A stretch of DNA of 64,000 nt from Chionis minor. Taxonomy: Eukaryota > Chordata > Aves > Charadriiformes > Chionididae. The translations under genes were made by a program, and so were the position numbers. The stretch spans positions 14,605-78,604 of the forward strand of contig VZSF01004860.1 of NCBI GenBank assembly GCA_013398295.1, read 5' to 3'. The notes below the pieces were generated by a model that worked only from the letters and a program-made list of their open reading frames with translations, did no database searches and was not told where the DNA came from. This document shows positions 22,319 through 37,429 of this stretch, one piece after another; position 1 is the first letter of the stretch, and each line of letters opens with the position of its first letter.

Positions 22319-25300
22319 GTTAGGAGGCTGGGATATGGATCTTGGGAGAGACCAAGAGTGTTTGGAAGCATGCAGTGCCTAGTCAGAATAAAGACCTGTA
22401 GGGATTCCTGGAAGAAAAGCAGAAATTTTATCTACTGTACAGTATGTAGTATCCATGGAGTGTGCATGAACTGGGATTATTTTCAAAATGAATTTTGATT
22501 AGTGTTTCACTAGGCCATCAAAAAACATATCCACCACAATAGTCGCCTTTTAGGACATTTCATCATGCCTATATCAGAACAAAACAGCACTGAGAGAGAA
22601 AAGAAGATGTAACTAGCATATTATTTAGTTCCAGTATTGGTATAGTTAATATTGAACGTGTTTCTCATAATCTCATTGTCATTACTTGCTTGATTAATTT
22701 CCAGAATAAAAACAAGTCTTCTTTTCAGCCTCAGGGAGAACACCAGCATGGAGAATTGTATTCCCAGCCTTTACACTGGTAGAGTGTATAGAACTGACCC
22801 ATAATAAAGGTTATTATGGAAATAATCTGATAAGATTAAGTAATGTCAACAACCCTCCTCCCCTAATATTTCAATTGGATGTATGGTTTGAAATCCTGAA
22901 GCCTCAATTTCTTATCTCCTTTACTGAGCCAAAACAGCTTGAGTGCAATAATACAGTACAGTTCTGTTTATACAGCAGTATAAGTTTCTTAGTATTAACT
23001 CTGTCAAGGAACTCTAACCTTGATATTGGGAAACCAAGCCACTCAAAAAGAGAGTAACTTAAGACCTTTTTTTCCTGTTCTTTCATTCTCTTTGACTCTT
23101 CAAACAAGGATATAATTCAGGACCAGTTTTCCTGATTTGGATAATACCCATCTTATGTCAATACTTCTACTATAAAGGAATCCTTTTAGAGAAGTACTAA
23201 AAAAATTTTCAACTCATGATGGTTATCATTTAGTGCAAACATCAACGGAATTTGAAAGAATGAGTTGGAAGAAAAACGCAAAGATTTTTTCGAGCTATCC
23301 ACTCTGTTTTCTGCCATGAAAATATTCATACCATTAAAAAGGGTCACACTGAAGCAAGAGTAGGAGTGAGAGATGTCAAAATGAAGACAAAAATATATCG
23401 ACACTTTGTTCTGGTAAATCCAGATGTTCTTATTTCATATTCTGTCTAGAAAATCATTCCTTCATTTTTAGAAAGAAATCCTCCCCGCATACTTATTGAA
23501 ACAGATGATAGTGACTTCCAGAAATATTATGTGAAGAACTCAGTCAATTATGTGAACAACTGTTAACAATATATGTTTTTGAAAGATGAACTCTGCATAG
23601 GATGAAATATTTAACATCTCTATTGTGCCCCAGATGCATCTGTGATAAGAAATGAATCCTAGAAGTTTTATCCTGTATAATGGGCAGTGACTGATAACTC
23701 GTTACCTGAAGTCATGGAAATTAGCATTAATATTTGTCATGCAAAAGGTGCGGTAACAAACTTTGGTCCTCTAATCTATTTAAAGTCAATTAAAGTGTCA
23801 GCTAATAACAAGAATTAGTTATTAAACAAGCATGCATCCACTCAAAGGTCACATTCAGTGGTTCCCCCTTCTGCCCTTCTCAGATGTTTTGTTCGCTGAG
23901 ATAAAATACTTTCTCGTTCCATCTATTATGAACGTGGATCTGCTCTATAATTCTTTCTGTATTTAGACCTGGTTAGTAGAAAACTTTATTATTCTAGTTG
24001 ACACACTTAATTCAAGACAACAAATGACTGTTCAGGGCAAGGAATAGGAAGGGAGGACTATCTCAAGCTATGTCATTCCTCAGTAGTTGCTTGACAGCAG
24101 TTAAGCCATCAAATTTGAATATCTGGCCTCTGTTCTTGTCAGCCTACAACAGTATTTAAACCATGAAGGGAAGAAGACCGTGATGAATAACAAAAATCAA
24201 AGGAACTATGGTTAGTTCATGAGGGAAGATTCAGGCAGCAAAATAGGACCAGTTCTTCCAAGAATTAAATCTGAGCCCTCTTAAAAGTAATGCAAGAAAT
24301 TTTGACATGTCCTTTCTTATAATAGACCAGTGTGGAGGACTTTTTAAAAAAAAAAAATCCTCTAATGCTTTGCCTCTATGAAAAATAAAAGCAAACAGAA
24401 TTTTTGTTTTGAGAAGATTTTTATATCCTTAGGTTTCATTTATAACAGTGCAAGAAGAAATAAGGTTTTGACCTTCAAGGAGACAACTGTTATCACTATA
24501 GTCCAGAAGCCAGTCCAGTAACAGGAGAACTGGCACAATTCCACTAAGGAACAGGGAAAGGCAAAACTTCTCTCATGTAGGAGGACAGTATGGAGACAAC
24601 AACTAAAGATGACACTCAGTCACCCCTCTTCTCCCTTTGCTACTTCTCGTCTGGCTGTGGCTGAAAGGCATATAAAGGACAGTTAGTCGGATTCCCCTAT
24701 CACTCAGAACTTTTCAGTGGTTCCTGTAAATTAATTTGTTCAATTCTGAAGTCTGGTGATATAAAATAAATGTGTACTTTATAAAATGATTATTTCTATT
24801 AAAGCAAAATAAGTAATACTGCATATGAGAACCTTTGCTGCAGTGTTCTGTTCCAACATTGTAAATTACTTGGAAGCTATTAGGGCATTTCTCTTTGAAG
24901 GTTCATGTATATGAAATGCATTATTAACTTACTAAATGTTATTGAAATGTACAGTTAAAATAACGTGACTAATGGAACACAGACAGAGACTCTAAACTAA
25001 AATTGTCCTTTCCATTATAAAGTAGTGCCTCCCCTTTTTTTTACAGACTATAGAGGGGCCTAGTTTACTAACTAAATTTTTAGTTTGTAAAGGGAATATT
25101 TTTTTCTCTCTCTCAGCTGAAAATATTCATTCATGGTAAAACTTTCCAAGCATTTAAGGAACAAAGAATGGATTTGGGACAAAGAGATTAAATGTGTTTC
25201 AGCATTTTTAATCTACTGATTGCAGAAGCTAGCTGTGGAAAATCATGTGAGCATGTCACCCTATTGTGACATCTGCAATGCACAGGGAAAGCAACAGGCC

Positions 25301-25854
25301 AGCAGGGCTGTTTGCAAGGTCCAACATCCTTGCAAACTACCAGTTGAATACTTGCAGTAGAGGAATGCTGGCAAGCAAATGTGAGATAGGTTATACAGTT
25401 GCCTGCTTTTGTATCCTCGCCATGCTCCATATCTGTTGGGGGGATATTTTGCACATACCTTCTTTTGTGTCTTGTTTTTTGAGGGAAGGAGACCTGGTTG
25501 AGCGACAAGAAAGGTACTTTACAACTCTCTAGGCGAGTGCCTGATCAGGATTGTCAAGATGTCAGTGCTGCAGAAAATACCTCTCCATTCAGACTAGGAG
25601 AGGACGTAAATGGTGACCAGAAGCCACAATTTACACAAGTTTCCACCTACCTGAAGCCAAAATTTTGAGATTCTATAACAGTAAAAAATGGACTGATTCC
25701 TTGCTTTAATCTACATTAATTCTTTTTAAACAATGAGTCAGTGCAAGTCTTCCCACAGACTTCAGTGTTCTTTAAATCAAGTCCGATATGTATAAACAAG
25801 TACAATTATAAATACACCAAATTCATATAAGCAAATATGTACAAATATATCAAG
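22319..25854. other. Unique AT-rich non-coding DNA
   Basis: About 3.5 kb with no recognised repeat or gene. A stretch near 23750-23850 rich in CAATTA/TAATTG-like words resembles the style of conserved non-coding enhancers, but this cannot be tested here. Confidence 0.5.
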
Positions 25855-25910
25855 TCGGAGTAGGTGATCCTTATGAGTCCCTTCCAACTCAAGATATTCT
25901 ATGATTCTAT
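25855..25910 (+). mobile_element. CR1 3' terminal fragment with intact tail
   Basis: 'tcggagtaggtgatccttatgagtcccttcc', then 'aactcaagatattctatgattctat'. This is the final 55 or so bases of CR1 ending in two ATTCTATG-like units, so it is a very strongly 5'-truncated insertion. Confidence 0.88.
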
Positions 25911-28900
25911 ATACAAGTATAAACTAACTCAGATTATGGTGTTATTACACAACTGCAGAAGTCCTATTGCTAAGTGGATACTTATCATCTTGACAAATTG
26001 ACCTGAGTCCTTTTGAATCACCACTGGTATAACTCTATGGGAACAGGACATGAGTTCTCACTATCTATATCCTTCTCAGATTATCATGTTTGGTCACACG
26101 GACAGCTTTCAGACTTTGGACAAGTAACTAGCCTTCAAAATCCCTTAATTTCATTTTTCTTCATACCCATGTCCTGCAAATCCTCTTTTGAAAAACCTCT
26201 ACTGTCTGCAGAAAATCAGGTTTTGGAGAGGATTTAAATATCATTTCTATGCTGACATATGATCTGAATGTCACCTTTATATTTATTCTGTTTTGTGTTT
26301 ATATTGGGGTAGCACTAGAGAGAACCAACCGCAGGCCTGTGTGTTCTGCCACATACAATAAAAAGACAATGCCTGACTCGATGAGCTTACAGAATTATCA
26401 GTGAAACTCTTTTCTTTGCCCGTATATGTTGATGAGTGACTGTGTCGAAGAGATACATGTTAATATGTAAAGTCAAAGAGGGAAAGCTTGGCATTACTTG
26501 TATATATTTGAATAATTCAGGTAATGCAGTATCAGTGATCTATGAAGTATCAATTCACAAGGACTTGAAAACAAATCAAGTCTTTTGGAAAAATGTACTA
26601 AATTTTACTCTGTTCCCTGCAGTGAAACATAAAATTATGGAAAGAATTATTTACAACCTCAGAGATCAGCATCTGTTCTTATTTTGTAATACTAACATTG
26701 CATGTACACCTCTTTATAACTCACTTGATCTGGTATTTGTCTTCCATTCTTAATAATTCACTTCTACCTTCATAATCTGTTAAAATTGCAGCCAATTCCC
26801 AAATTTATGTCTACAAGAACTCTTCAGTGATCCTTGTATATATAAATGACTAGCTAACCATACAAATGTTACAATCGGATAAGTAAAGTTGTAAATTTCT
26901 GGACAGCTTTGAAATCATTAGCCTTATTTATGGTATTATTGCAGGAGCTGTTATACATCTGAGACCTGAGAGTTGGTGGTAATTGTATAATACACTAGCC
27001 AGGAACATGTTTTATTAAATCAAAACTGGATGAAAAACACTTCAGAATTTCTACATATTTTTATATTGAGACTTGGAAAGAAATAAAGGAAGTCTTTTCA
27101 GCAGCTTTAGTATTAATAATAGTTAGTAAGACGTCTACAATCTTCAAAGGTTGTCTCATTTCATCTTTTTAGCAGCTCTAGTTTTCTCACCCTTTCCTGA
27201 CTGCTAAACAGGACACATGCAACCTAAGATCAAAGAAAAAACTAACACTTCCTTCAAGAACAATATATACCAGACATTCACAGAGTTTATCTGCTTAAGT
27301 AGAATGTGTTCCCAAATGACACAGAGGACAGAAAGCAAAAGATTCTTTATCAAAAATAAGACATGAGGAATGACAAATTTCAGGTTTTATATGGAGAAGC
27401 GTTATGCAAGTTACTCATCGGAATGCTTTTAAGATTTCAAAAGTGAAAGGTCCTGTCTCCTGTTCCTTTTGCCCTAATCCTAGTCAAGCATATACCAAAA
27501 GCCTGGGCTTGGGCAAATGTTCAAGAGACTTTTCTTTGTCAGAACTCTTTTATTCAAGGAACAACAACACCTGCTGATACTGTTGTGGTCTCTTGGGTCA
27601 GCAGGCCACCATTTGTTGCTGCTGTCTTTCATTCTGAGCAAATAGATAGGAATACCCTCAAGAAAAAAGGAGCTTACGTTCTTGGGTTTATCAATGTATC
27701 TTCTTTTCCTGGGGTTGTGTGTTGCGTTTCCCTGCAGCTTGCACAGAGACAGACCCAAGTTTCACAAAGTACTTGGTTTTTTTTCACACAGATGCAGTAC
27801 TGCATTGTTTGAACCGGACAATTCTCAACTGTATGTTTACTTACACTAGCATTATGTTTACGCCTTGGTATGCATTTTTAATTCTAACATCTTTTTTTCA
27901 GATTCTTTTTAAAGGATAATAGTTTTCACTGACCCTGAAAAATATCTTTGAGTGTTTGCAGTATCCAGAACCTATATGGACCAAAAGAGATTAGACAGCC
28001 TTTAATGTCACTGACACTGAATGTTGTTTGGTATGGGATTTTTTTTTTAATTTGTATAACAGGCCACTTACTTTCTATTTAGTGCTTGAGTTATATACAA
28101 CCTGCAATCCTTTTCATACTGTGGCAGAAATAAGAACAGAGATAAATTACAGCACCTTCAACCATTTAGCCCAGAGCTACAAATTCCAAAACCTGGCTGA
28201 CACTTTTCAGGGTAGGTAGGTTCAGAGTTATGACCTCTTGGACTGCAGTGCACGAATTAGCTCTTCACATTCTTGTAAATGATTCTTGTTACGAAGTCCT
28301 TTCATGCATTATTTCATTGCCATACTTGACTGCTGCTTTTTTATGTATTGAAATACACCTTTCTCAAGGGATACTTGTAAATGGAAGGCACACTATCCAG
28401 GGGTGTTTTTCCATGTAATCGTTCTCTTTAAGTCCTGAATCTTAGGAAGACATTTTGTGTATGTGATCATTTCATATTCTAAGAGATATGTTCAAAACTT
28501 TTGGTAGCATGGAAGAATAAACATTAATACTTTCCTTTCTGCTGTTAAATATATGCTGACACAAAAATATTCCTCCATATGCCTGAATGAATGGATTGTT
28601 TTCCTAAATGGCAGATCATATTCTTTCACATGCGGTGTAAATATAACTGAAATATTGTTAACGCTGCATGGCTGAATTCACATCCACATGGAACTCCTCC
28701 CATGCCTTAAAGAGGATACATCATAGGTACGTATTTTGTATCTGACAAGTACCTCTTGATTTCTCTGTTGTATCAGTTACTTTCAGGAAATTTAGGTACA
28801 TGAAATGACCTTTTCTAATTTTATGTAAGGGTCCAGTCAGCCAGTAAGAAACAGTAGCTTTGTCTATTTTAAATTTCCATAATTAATGGAAATTATATTT

Positions 28901-31900
28901 CTTTTGCTACTACGTAAGAAGACTGCAAAGAATGGGAGTACAGAGAATTTATTTAAATTTTTGTCATGCAGTAAAGGCCGGAGCTGTACCTAGTTTGAGT
29001 GCCTGTCTTTAGCGAATCACTGTATGGAACTACGTGGGGTGCCTCACTGAGAGAGGGAGTCAGTAAGCACCCAGGTGGGCATTCTGCAGTTAGCCAGGGC
29101 TAACCCACCATTAAAACTGAAAAGGACTTATGGGTATCAACTGCCTTGAAACTAGTAGTTGTTACTATAACTGCTCACAAGGAATGAATGTTTGTAAATC
29201 CATGTAGCTAGTACATTTTTTATTGATGCTACACTGCTTCAAGCAGCACATCACTGTTCAAGGGAGAGAGAAAAACCATTGCTTCCTCCATCATCAATGA
29301 CATAAATTATAGGCACAGCATTTCTGTATCTTTACAGACAACTGTATCTTTACAAGGAGAAAAAAACCTCTTGTGAAAAGAGTAAAAATACTCTTCTTTA
29401 CCTTTTTATTTTTTTTGCTATGGTGAATACAGTTACTCTCCCAGTATCTTTACTCTTTAATAATTTCAAATTTAATTAATTTACTAATTAAAAGCCTTCA
29501 CTATCTGTGGACGCTATTCATTTTGAAAGAACAAATGACTGCAGGTTTAATGGGATAACACAGTCACAGAACTTATCAATCAGCTCAAGCTGCTTTGAAA
29601 GAGACAGTAACCATCTCAGTGACTGAAGAAGGAATGAGACAAAAGATAGAAAAAATTTCATTAGTAAAAGAAAAAAGAATATCTACTTTACATTTATAAA
29701 CATTGACTAGCTCTTGATGATTTTATATTAAGAAAATAAAATTTTTGCCCACTATATATAGCTATATATTAGCTATATATTCCAAATGAGTTCACAAAAT
29801 AGATGAAATATGAAAATAAAAAATCAAAAGATGCAAAAAAAAAGTGAAGAGTGAATAAACCCCCCTAATACGAAGAGAAGAATTTATTAATCTTTCTCCA
29901 TAAAGTAAATGCTTTAATGTTATCTTGCTAGTTTGGGTATTTTTAGAATGTCATTTCTTCCCTAATTAATAGATCTTGTAAGTCTAGCGAGGACAAAAGC
30001 ATCATCCAATGATATTAGCTTTTTTATTTGTGAATGAGTCATAAGCAGGCAATGACTCGAGCATCACAGTCATTTATTCCTTGGCAAGATAGACTCGCAT
30101 ATTTGAAAGGAGTTCACAGAGCTATTTAAAAAACTCAACAGAAATCGTACAGGTTGGAGTCTATATGAATGATGGATAAATACGCAAAAATTATGAACCT
30201 GCTTACATACGGTTAACAGAAGAAGCTAATTTAACTGAGTAAATTATTTACTCATCTCCAGTCTTAAGCGTCCTTGCTAAGGCGACATTACTTCCAACTC
30301 GACAAATTTTAAAATTAGGTTGTTGAAATTATGTTTCCATTCCCATTATACCTGTAATAAACTTCACCTACACTCAGCAGTTTTGTCTGACCAAATTGTT
30401 ACTACAGTCTGGAAATACAGCCCTTACATTTTGCTGTCAAGAACTACATTGAAACCTGTATGGATAAAAAATTTGTGTGCTGTATCTTTATTGAAATGAA
30501 ATTATAATGTTACTGTCAATCTTCAATATTCAGTATGAAAACTCACTACCATCTTATTTACTGATGGTTTTCATATACTTTTGTCAATTTTTTGCTATGT
30601 AGTAAGTATTCAATTGCTAATTAACAGTACTCAAACTTTAGGAATATAAAGGATTAAGAATTTCATGAAAACTACTATTCTTATTAGAAATAGTCTTTCA
30701 ACTCAAGGAAGAGGAAGACTAAAGGCCCTGTGAATTATTTTTATGAGGTCAAACTTGATGGGAGAATATGCACATTCAAAATTATGAAAACTCAAAAGAG
30801 TGTAAGAAAATAAAAGAAAACTTGCAAGTACAATACATAGCAAGATCTATGCCTGAAGTGTCTAAAAAGCCTGAGTGTCCACACAACTAAAAATCGATAA
30901 CAATTTGATAACTTTTTTTACTTGAGTGGGATGCCAAAGTACATTATCTTTTGGGATGTCCCAGAGTCCTTCTTGGAGACATTAGTAGAGGCAGTGCATT
31001 TCTCTGATGTAAAATATTAGTTTACAAAAGTGCTTTGGTATTTGCATCAGTTTTTCAGCATGGAGCCAACCGAATAGTTGATTTGTCTCTAATATATATG
31101 ATAAAACTAAATATTCACAGAAACACACATCTTTTTCCCTGTAGCAATTTATAAATTAGGCTAGGCAATGTAACACAAAAATATAGTTAAAAATTTTGCG
31201 ATGGAACTGTATGTTACTGTTTCATTTTAAGTTAGTTTGAAATAATTTCACTTTGAATGAGCAAACCTATTTTAACTTTTCCTTTCAGAGAAAAGTTGAA
31301 AACTTAAAAAAAAAAATTAAATAGAGGGGGAAAAAATTATATATTTTTCTCATTACATAGATGCATAGATAGAAATAATTCATATGCATCAAGACACAGA
31401 TAACTTCAGTGTGTCTTTTGTCATGACACAGAGGAAAGAACAGTGATATATCTGTTCTATTTCTTTGATTTTCAAGAAACCACAAACTTCCACAGGCTGT
31501 TGAAGAAAAGTAATTGATGAGACAAGTGAAAAATAAAGTTTTCCCAGATTGTACCTTGGATGAAAATTCTGTTCTCATCCATAGAAGAAACATCCACTTG
31601 AAGGAGGACTGATCTTTTCCTACTTTTAAATGCGGAATTGACTCACATTATGACATGGAAATATTAGTTAAGGAAAATCAAGACATATACATACACTGGC
31701 AATAGACAATGAGTTTCGACATTGGGTTAAATCCAATGTAAAAATCTCTATCTCAAGAGTAGATTCTAATTTCAGAGCAAATTCTTTTGCTAAGGCGTGA
31801 CATTTTCTGTCTACAGCTTCTAAAACAAGCTAGTGTTTCTTTCCAACGATGCATTATAAATGTCTTTTAAAAATATTCTTCTGCCAAGTATGCCAAGGTG

Positions 31901-34900
31901 CATGACAGAAGAACTTGCCCAAAATCATACATCAGGTTAGAAGTAGAAACAACAGCTGAATCTGGTTTCTGAAGCTCAAAGATTGTGCCAGCAGGACATA
32001 TGGAAAAAGGACTGGTGGCACTATCAATGTCGTTAATATTTTTGTCTCACGTCACTGTCATCCAGCAACAGGGAAAGACATTTTAAACATAGTTAAGTCT
32101 TAGGTTCCTCTCAGAAACCTGTGAACCATGAGGGAGCAATTCTGTATATGTTATGTTCAATTGCTTGTCCCTGTTTAGCAATTTGCAAACTTGCCATTTC
32201 AAGTAGAAACAGCATAGCAATTTCACTAAGCAGAAAGTTCCCTTTAATCTCTTCTCCATTTTACTTCAGTGGACTATAAAAAAATATTCTTAAGCCAAGA
32301 TGTACAAATCCCTTTGTCCAAAACCTGGGGCCCACAGGAACAACTCTTTCTCCCGCACTTACTGACTGTTGGTCAACAGCTGTTCCAGACAGTGAATGAC
32401 TGTGATATATTTCTCCTTTTCAGAAGGAAACAAAGTAAACCATAATTGGACTTTCAATATAAAGTCAGGACTCTTACCTTAGTGGTCATAATTCACTTTT
32501 ATTACAGTTTGAAATTTCAGAAGACAAATATGGATTAATTTATTCTGTTGATACTCCAAGATCATCAGATAAGGAACCTAAGCTCCTCTTGTGTTTCTAG
32601 AGTGTCTTTGTATTTCTGAATAATTTGTGCAGATATAATTTTGAACTGTCTTTTGCTACCTGCAGATTGTGTTTAAATTACTTTATTTCATTCTTGCATT
32701 TCAAGTTCAGAAGTAATCTCATTTTTCATTAAAAATAGATTGAACCTACTTGGATATAAAAGCAGCAAGAGAGGAAACTATCACACATAAGAAACATACA
32801 TAATTAGGCTAAGAATTTTGAATTAAGAGCTTGATAAGTTGTTGCACATACATCTTGTGCATGTTATTTACTAAAATAGATTGAATCATCCTCAGAGGCT
32901 ATTTGCATTTAAATTCAGCCTAATGTTTCAGTTTACCACAGACATAAGTAAAGAGGCTTCTCTAAAACAAGAAATGGCCCAAGACAAGAATGTTTCTTTG
33001 AGTTTTAAAAGATTTTATTAGTTCTTTATTATCTTAATTATTTTAATGCATTTGTCCTAATCTTTAAAGGATTGCACATGGATGAGAAAAATACAATGAA
33101 AAATAAGAAAGATGTCAAAGAATCTAAAACAATGCGACTGAGTGTATCTTGTCAAAATCAAAGGGAATTACAAATGCTTTCTGGCTGTGAAACTGGCCTT
33201 CTGTTTTTATAATAGAGCCTAAACAAGCAGTATTTATAGTTTATCAAGACAATTCATCCTTACTCATTCCCTAGTGGAAAAAAAAACCCCCAAACGGCAG
33301 AATACATGTGTTTCTGTTGTTATGTACCGCCTTAACCAGTACCTTAAGACGTTAGGAAAAAAGAAAGGAAACAAATAAGATGAACACCAGTCTGTTGACC
33401 CAAACAAGAGACACAAGGTCAACCTCACTTGCACCTGGATGGTGTTGTTCACCCAGTTTGCAAGCAGACTTTTCAAATCACAGGAAAAATATCAAACAAT
33501 TGTAATGAGTATAAGTTGCATGCTTTTTCCATGCTCAGAATCTAGCTCTGGTTTGGGTATAGAATCCACAGCCCATACAAAGGTTTCTTTCTATAAATAT
33601 CCACCTCTCTATTGGTGATGCATGGAACATACCTAGCAATATAAGATATTAAGATCATCCATCAGTAGCCTTACAGTAATCAAAAAGTTTTCATCACTTC
33701 CTTTCTGTTGATTGGTTTTCCTAAAGGCCAAACAGAACTTAGCTGGATATTCATCTCTCAGTGGAACTGTGGGTCATTAAACATGTCTCTGTACATAACA
33801 ATTCATGTGAGAAAATGTTGGCATTTACACTGGCAGGAATAGCACAGGTTAATGCATTTTGCTTTCATTCCTAATATGTCTTTGAACAAGAAAGGCTAGA
33901 TTTTAGAAACAGAGAGTTTTCTCTCAAACTCCCTGTGTTATTGAAATTCTTTATTTCTCCAGGCAAGTATGTAGATCTACCATTGTTTAACTGTGTAACA
34001 GGGAAGAGAAATATTACCTTGTTAGCACGCCTCTCTGACTGATAAGCTAATATATTTTGACATGTGTTAAGACAGTTGTGATCGAGAAGGTGTGTGTAGG
34101 TGTACAGTCATGTGCTCTTAAAATGAATTCTTTTTTCTGAAATAAAATGGAGGAAATGCAGAAGTTAAATACAAGCAACTGCAAAGTTTTAAATTTAATC
34201 TTAATATTAAAAAGATTTACTCATGTGCTCTTAGTATTTCATTCTTTCTATAGTTCGGATCTGAAAGGTCAACACATTGTTCACTATATTACAGTCTTTT
34301 CTGCATAATAATTTATCAGACCAGCAACTGAAAATATACTAGATCAAAGTATCTGAAGATAATCACAATTATCTTGTTCCTGTGGTTACTCAGGTGTGAC
34401 CAAGCTAATTATGCCTTGCTTCTTTCCAGATATATACAGTAATTGCCAGAGTGTTTTTAGAAGGATGGCTGCCAGAAGGGTAGAATAAACAGCTCAGAGA
34501 ATGCTAATGGGACTTACAAACAGCAGCTTTTAAAGGGCTGTGACCTGTCATGCCAGAGTATCTTACTGCTGCATCTTAAATAAGGGCAGAAGGGTGGGGA
34601 CAGTAGTTCAGTTTTGTGACTTGAAACTGATGACATTGCTTCAATTCACAGAATAACAAATTTTATGTGGCAGAGCTCATATCATTTATGATTCACAGCA
34701 AGGAGTAGGTGTTGCCCTAAAGCTCATTCTAATACTTCACCAGCAGTGACTATCTTTCTGCACAGCTAGATCAATAACTTAAAAAAAATATACAGACTCA
34801 TTTTCAAGTCAATATGTTTGTTTATGCCCAGTGGGCACTTCATTTCAAAAAGCAACCAGCCAGTACAGTTTTGTATAGATACTGGAAAAAGTTTGAGGCT

Positions 34901-37429
34901 TGCACAGCTGAATCATGGAGAAAGTGACATAGAACTGCAATTGCTAGAAATTTTGGTGGGGAGACTAACTAATAGCTTACTACTTCACAGTTGTTGGATA
35001 AATACTATTCCAAATTTCTTATTAGATCAGTTACAGCACATTGCAGTGTCTTGAATTTTTAAGTTCAGGTTATCGACATTCATGTAAAAAGTGTTTGCTG
35101 TCAAATCTTAACCAAGGAATACTTGTTAAAAAGAGTGTAAATTTAGACTTCTAGTAAATTCAAAGATATTACTCTTTGCTTAGACATCCCAGGCAAAAGA
35201 AGGAAGATAAAGTTGAGAGGTGCATTATTTATAAGTTTCTTTTGTCCTTTAAACACTCAGATGCAGCTGAAAGTTGCAAGAACTTGACTCTACTAATCTA
35301 GGTTTTCTGTTTCTCAGCAGTGCTGAGCAAATGGCTGGTGCAACATGGTGGAAAAGGTCATTTTTAGAACTGAATATTTTAATGTCCTCATTAGTACAAG
35401 TCTCATAGCTATTAAGCTACTGCTATTTCCTAAGCAAACCAGGCTTTTCAAAACAGATCCAGAATGTAAGTCAAACAAAAACATGGGTCTAACCAAGACA
35501 GAGATTTAAAGTGGCAAAGGTGTTCCATCTTAATGCAGTAATTTGCACTAGGAAAATCCTGGTCAGTCCAAGGTTATGGGAGACTAAGATCCAGCTCCAC
35601 TTGCACCTTGATACAATTTAAATTCACTCTGAATATCCTGGAGGGTGCTAGGCTGTTGGACAGGCTGAAAGAACTGAAATTGATGATTTTTGTTAAAATA
35701 TTCAAAATGCAGTAGACCAGAGAAAGAAAGTGAGAATAGCAGTGAGCATGACTTCAAAGACTAGTGATTAAACAGCTTGGATTGAGGGAATCATTACTGT
35801 TAAACCCTACTCAAAGAACTGGTAATGTGCTCCAGGTAGTGACTTCACCTGGGAACAATGCTCACTTTTGCCATTGAGGACAACATTTTTTTCATGCTTG
35901 GACTACCCTGTTTCAGATATCATTGAGTCAAAGACAAAAGGAAATGAAGGGTGTGCTCTGAAGACCCAACAGCCAGCTAGCAAAAGTCCAGTGGAAGCAC
36001 GATTCTTGTGTACACTATACGGTGATGTTCTTGTGATTAGTTGGTCCCTTATTCTCCCATATTTATTCCAGTATTTTGTCTATCAGCATATCACATAAGA
36101 TATTTGGCTTTACTTGTTTCTTTATGTGATAATTTTTGAAGTACTTCTGATTGTGCAGGATACACCAAAAATTAGAATCTATTGTTATAAAAGTCTAGTT
36201 TGTATTGACTGCACTTTGTAGAAAGATTATGAAATTTTGTGGTACTAAAACATTTAGTTAAGCATCCGCACTCAGCCTCCCACCACTGTCTTATGAGTAA
36301 TATGAATGACTTTCTTCCTACACATCACTGATTTTATTCCATTTTCTTGGATATCATTAGCACGTCTAAGTATTAAAGCTAATAATGAAATTCTAAGATT
36401 GTGGATTTCACTGAGCCACTGGAAGTACTGATCAATCAGCAGCTAGGCAGAAATGAAGCCAATTTACTTTTTTATCATTGAAAATGGTCTGCCTATACAA
36501 GATGTATGAGCTATAATTTAACAGCTTAAATATTCCCTCTATTGAATTACTGTATATTATCTGTTTTGCAGAGAAGATGCAGTGTAGTCGTGTCTGAGAA
36601 ATGGTGTATGGTATTTTGTGATATTTTAATACCTTTAGGGTACTGAACTACCAGAAATTCCAATTCTAATATAATTACTTATGGCAATAAGCTAAATGTG
36701 GGAATGATTTTCCATTCTCAATACAATGAGCTCAGTGAAACAGCAACAGTAAGGGAAACGGGATGAGAATGCCCACATTGCTGTTTTCAGAGGGTTCTTT
36801 CAATATGACCCTGTTTAGGTAGACCATGTGAGCCTTGTTGATAGCATTATATTAGTGTGACTTTATTGAAGAATCAGACAACAAATGCTTAGATTTTTAA
36901 AAATTTCTTCCTTACCAAGAAAAAATGCTTGCTATGAATGAACAAAACATTGAAACTATTCATCATCTAACAGCTACAAAATGTGTGGCTTGTTCCAGGG
37001 AGGGTTGATCTCATTCTGAGACTGATGCTATCAGTTGTTAGAAAAACCCTTCAGCAGTTGGGCATTTGCACACAGTGCTGGAAGTCCTCTCTCCTACTAA
37101 CTCATCATCGTGAACAGGTCCTTCCAGCATTGCCCAGACTAATTACTGTCTCTGTGATTTGAACAGAATGGCAAAAGGCCATTCCTTTTAACACGGACAT
37201 AAAATAAACCAGTTCTCAAATGAGGATAGTTTAAGTTAGCTTTCTAATTCTTGGAGTGAAAGTTGGATGACAGAATTTTTTCAGTCATGGTGATTTAATT
37301 CAAGAGTTTGAAAATGCTGGATGAGCACCTCTTTACAACATTGTTATAGATTTTCAATAGCACCTGAAACACTGGTAAAGATCCAAAAGACTGAAATTAA
37401 ACAAACACTGTGCTCATATTTTGAAAGAG
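25911..37429. other. Long unique AT-rich stretch without genes or recognised repeats
   Basis: About 11.5 kb, the longest part of the window without a recognisable transposon. It holds A/T-rich tracts, such as tandem TATATA/GCTATATATTA at 29752-29780, and a perfect 9-bp inverted repeat at 28872-28894. The longest frames (26436-26753, 105 codons, plus; 31285-31593, 102 codons, minus) have random-looking composition, and no splice-bounded coding exon can be argued. Freedom from insertions over such a length could mean regulatory constraint, or simply repeats too old to see. Confidence 0.5.
28872..28894. repeat. Perfect inverted repeat (AATTTCCAT / ATGGAAATT)
   Basis: Nine-base arms separated by AATTA. 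Possibly a binding-site-like palindrome or chance in AT-rich DNA. Confidence 0.9.
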
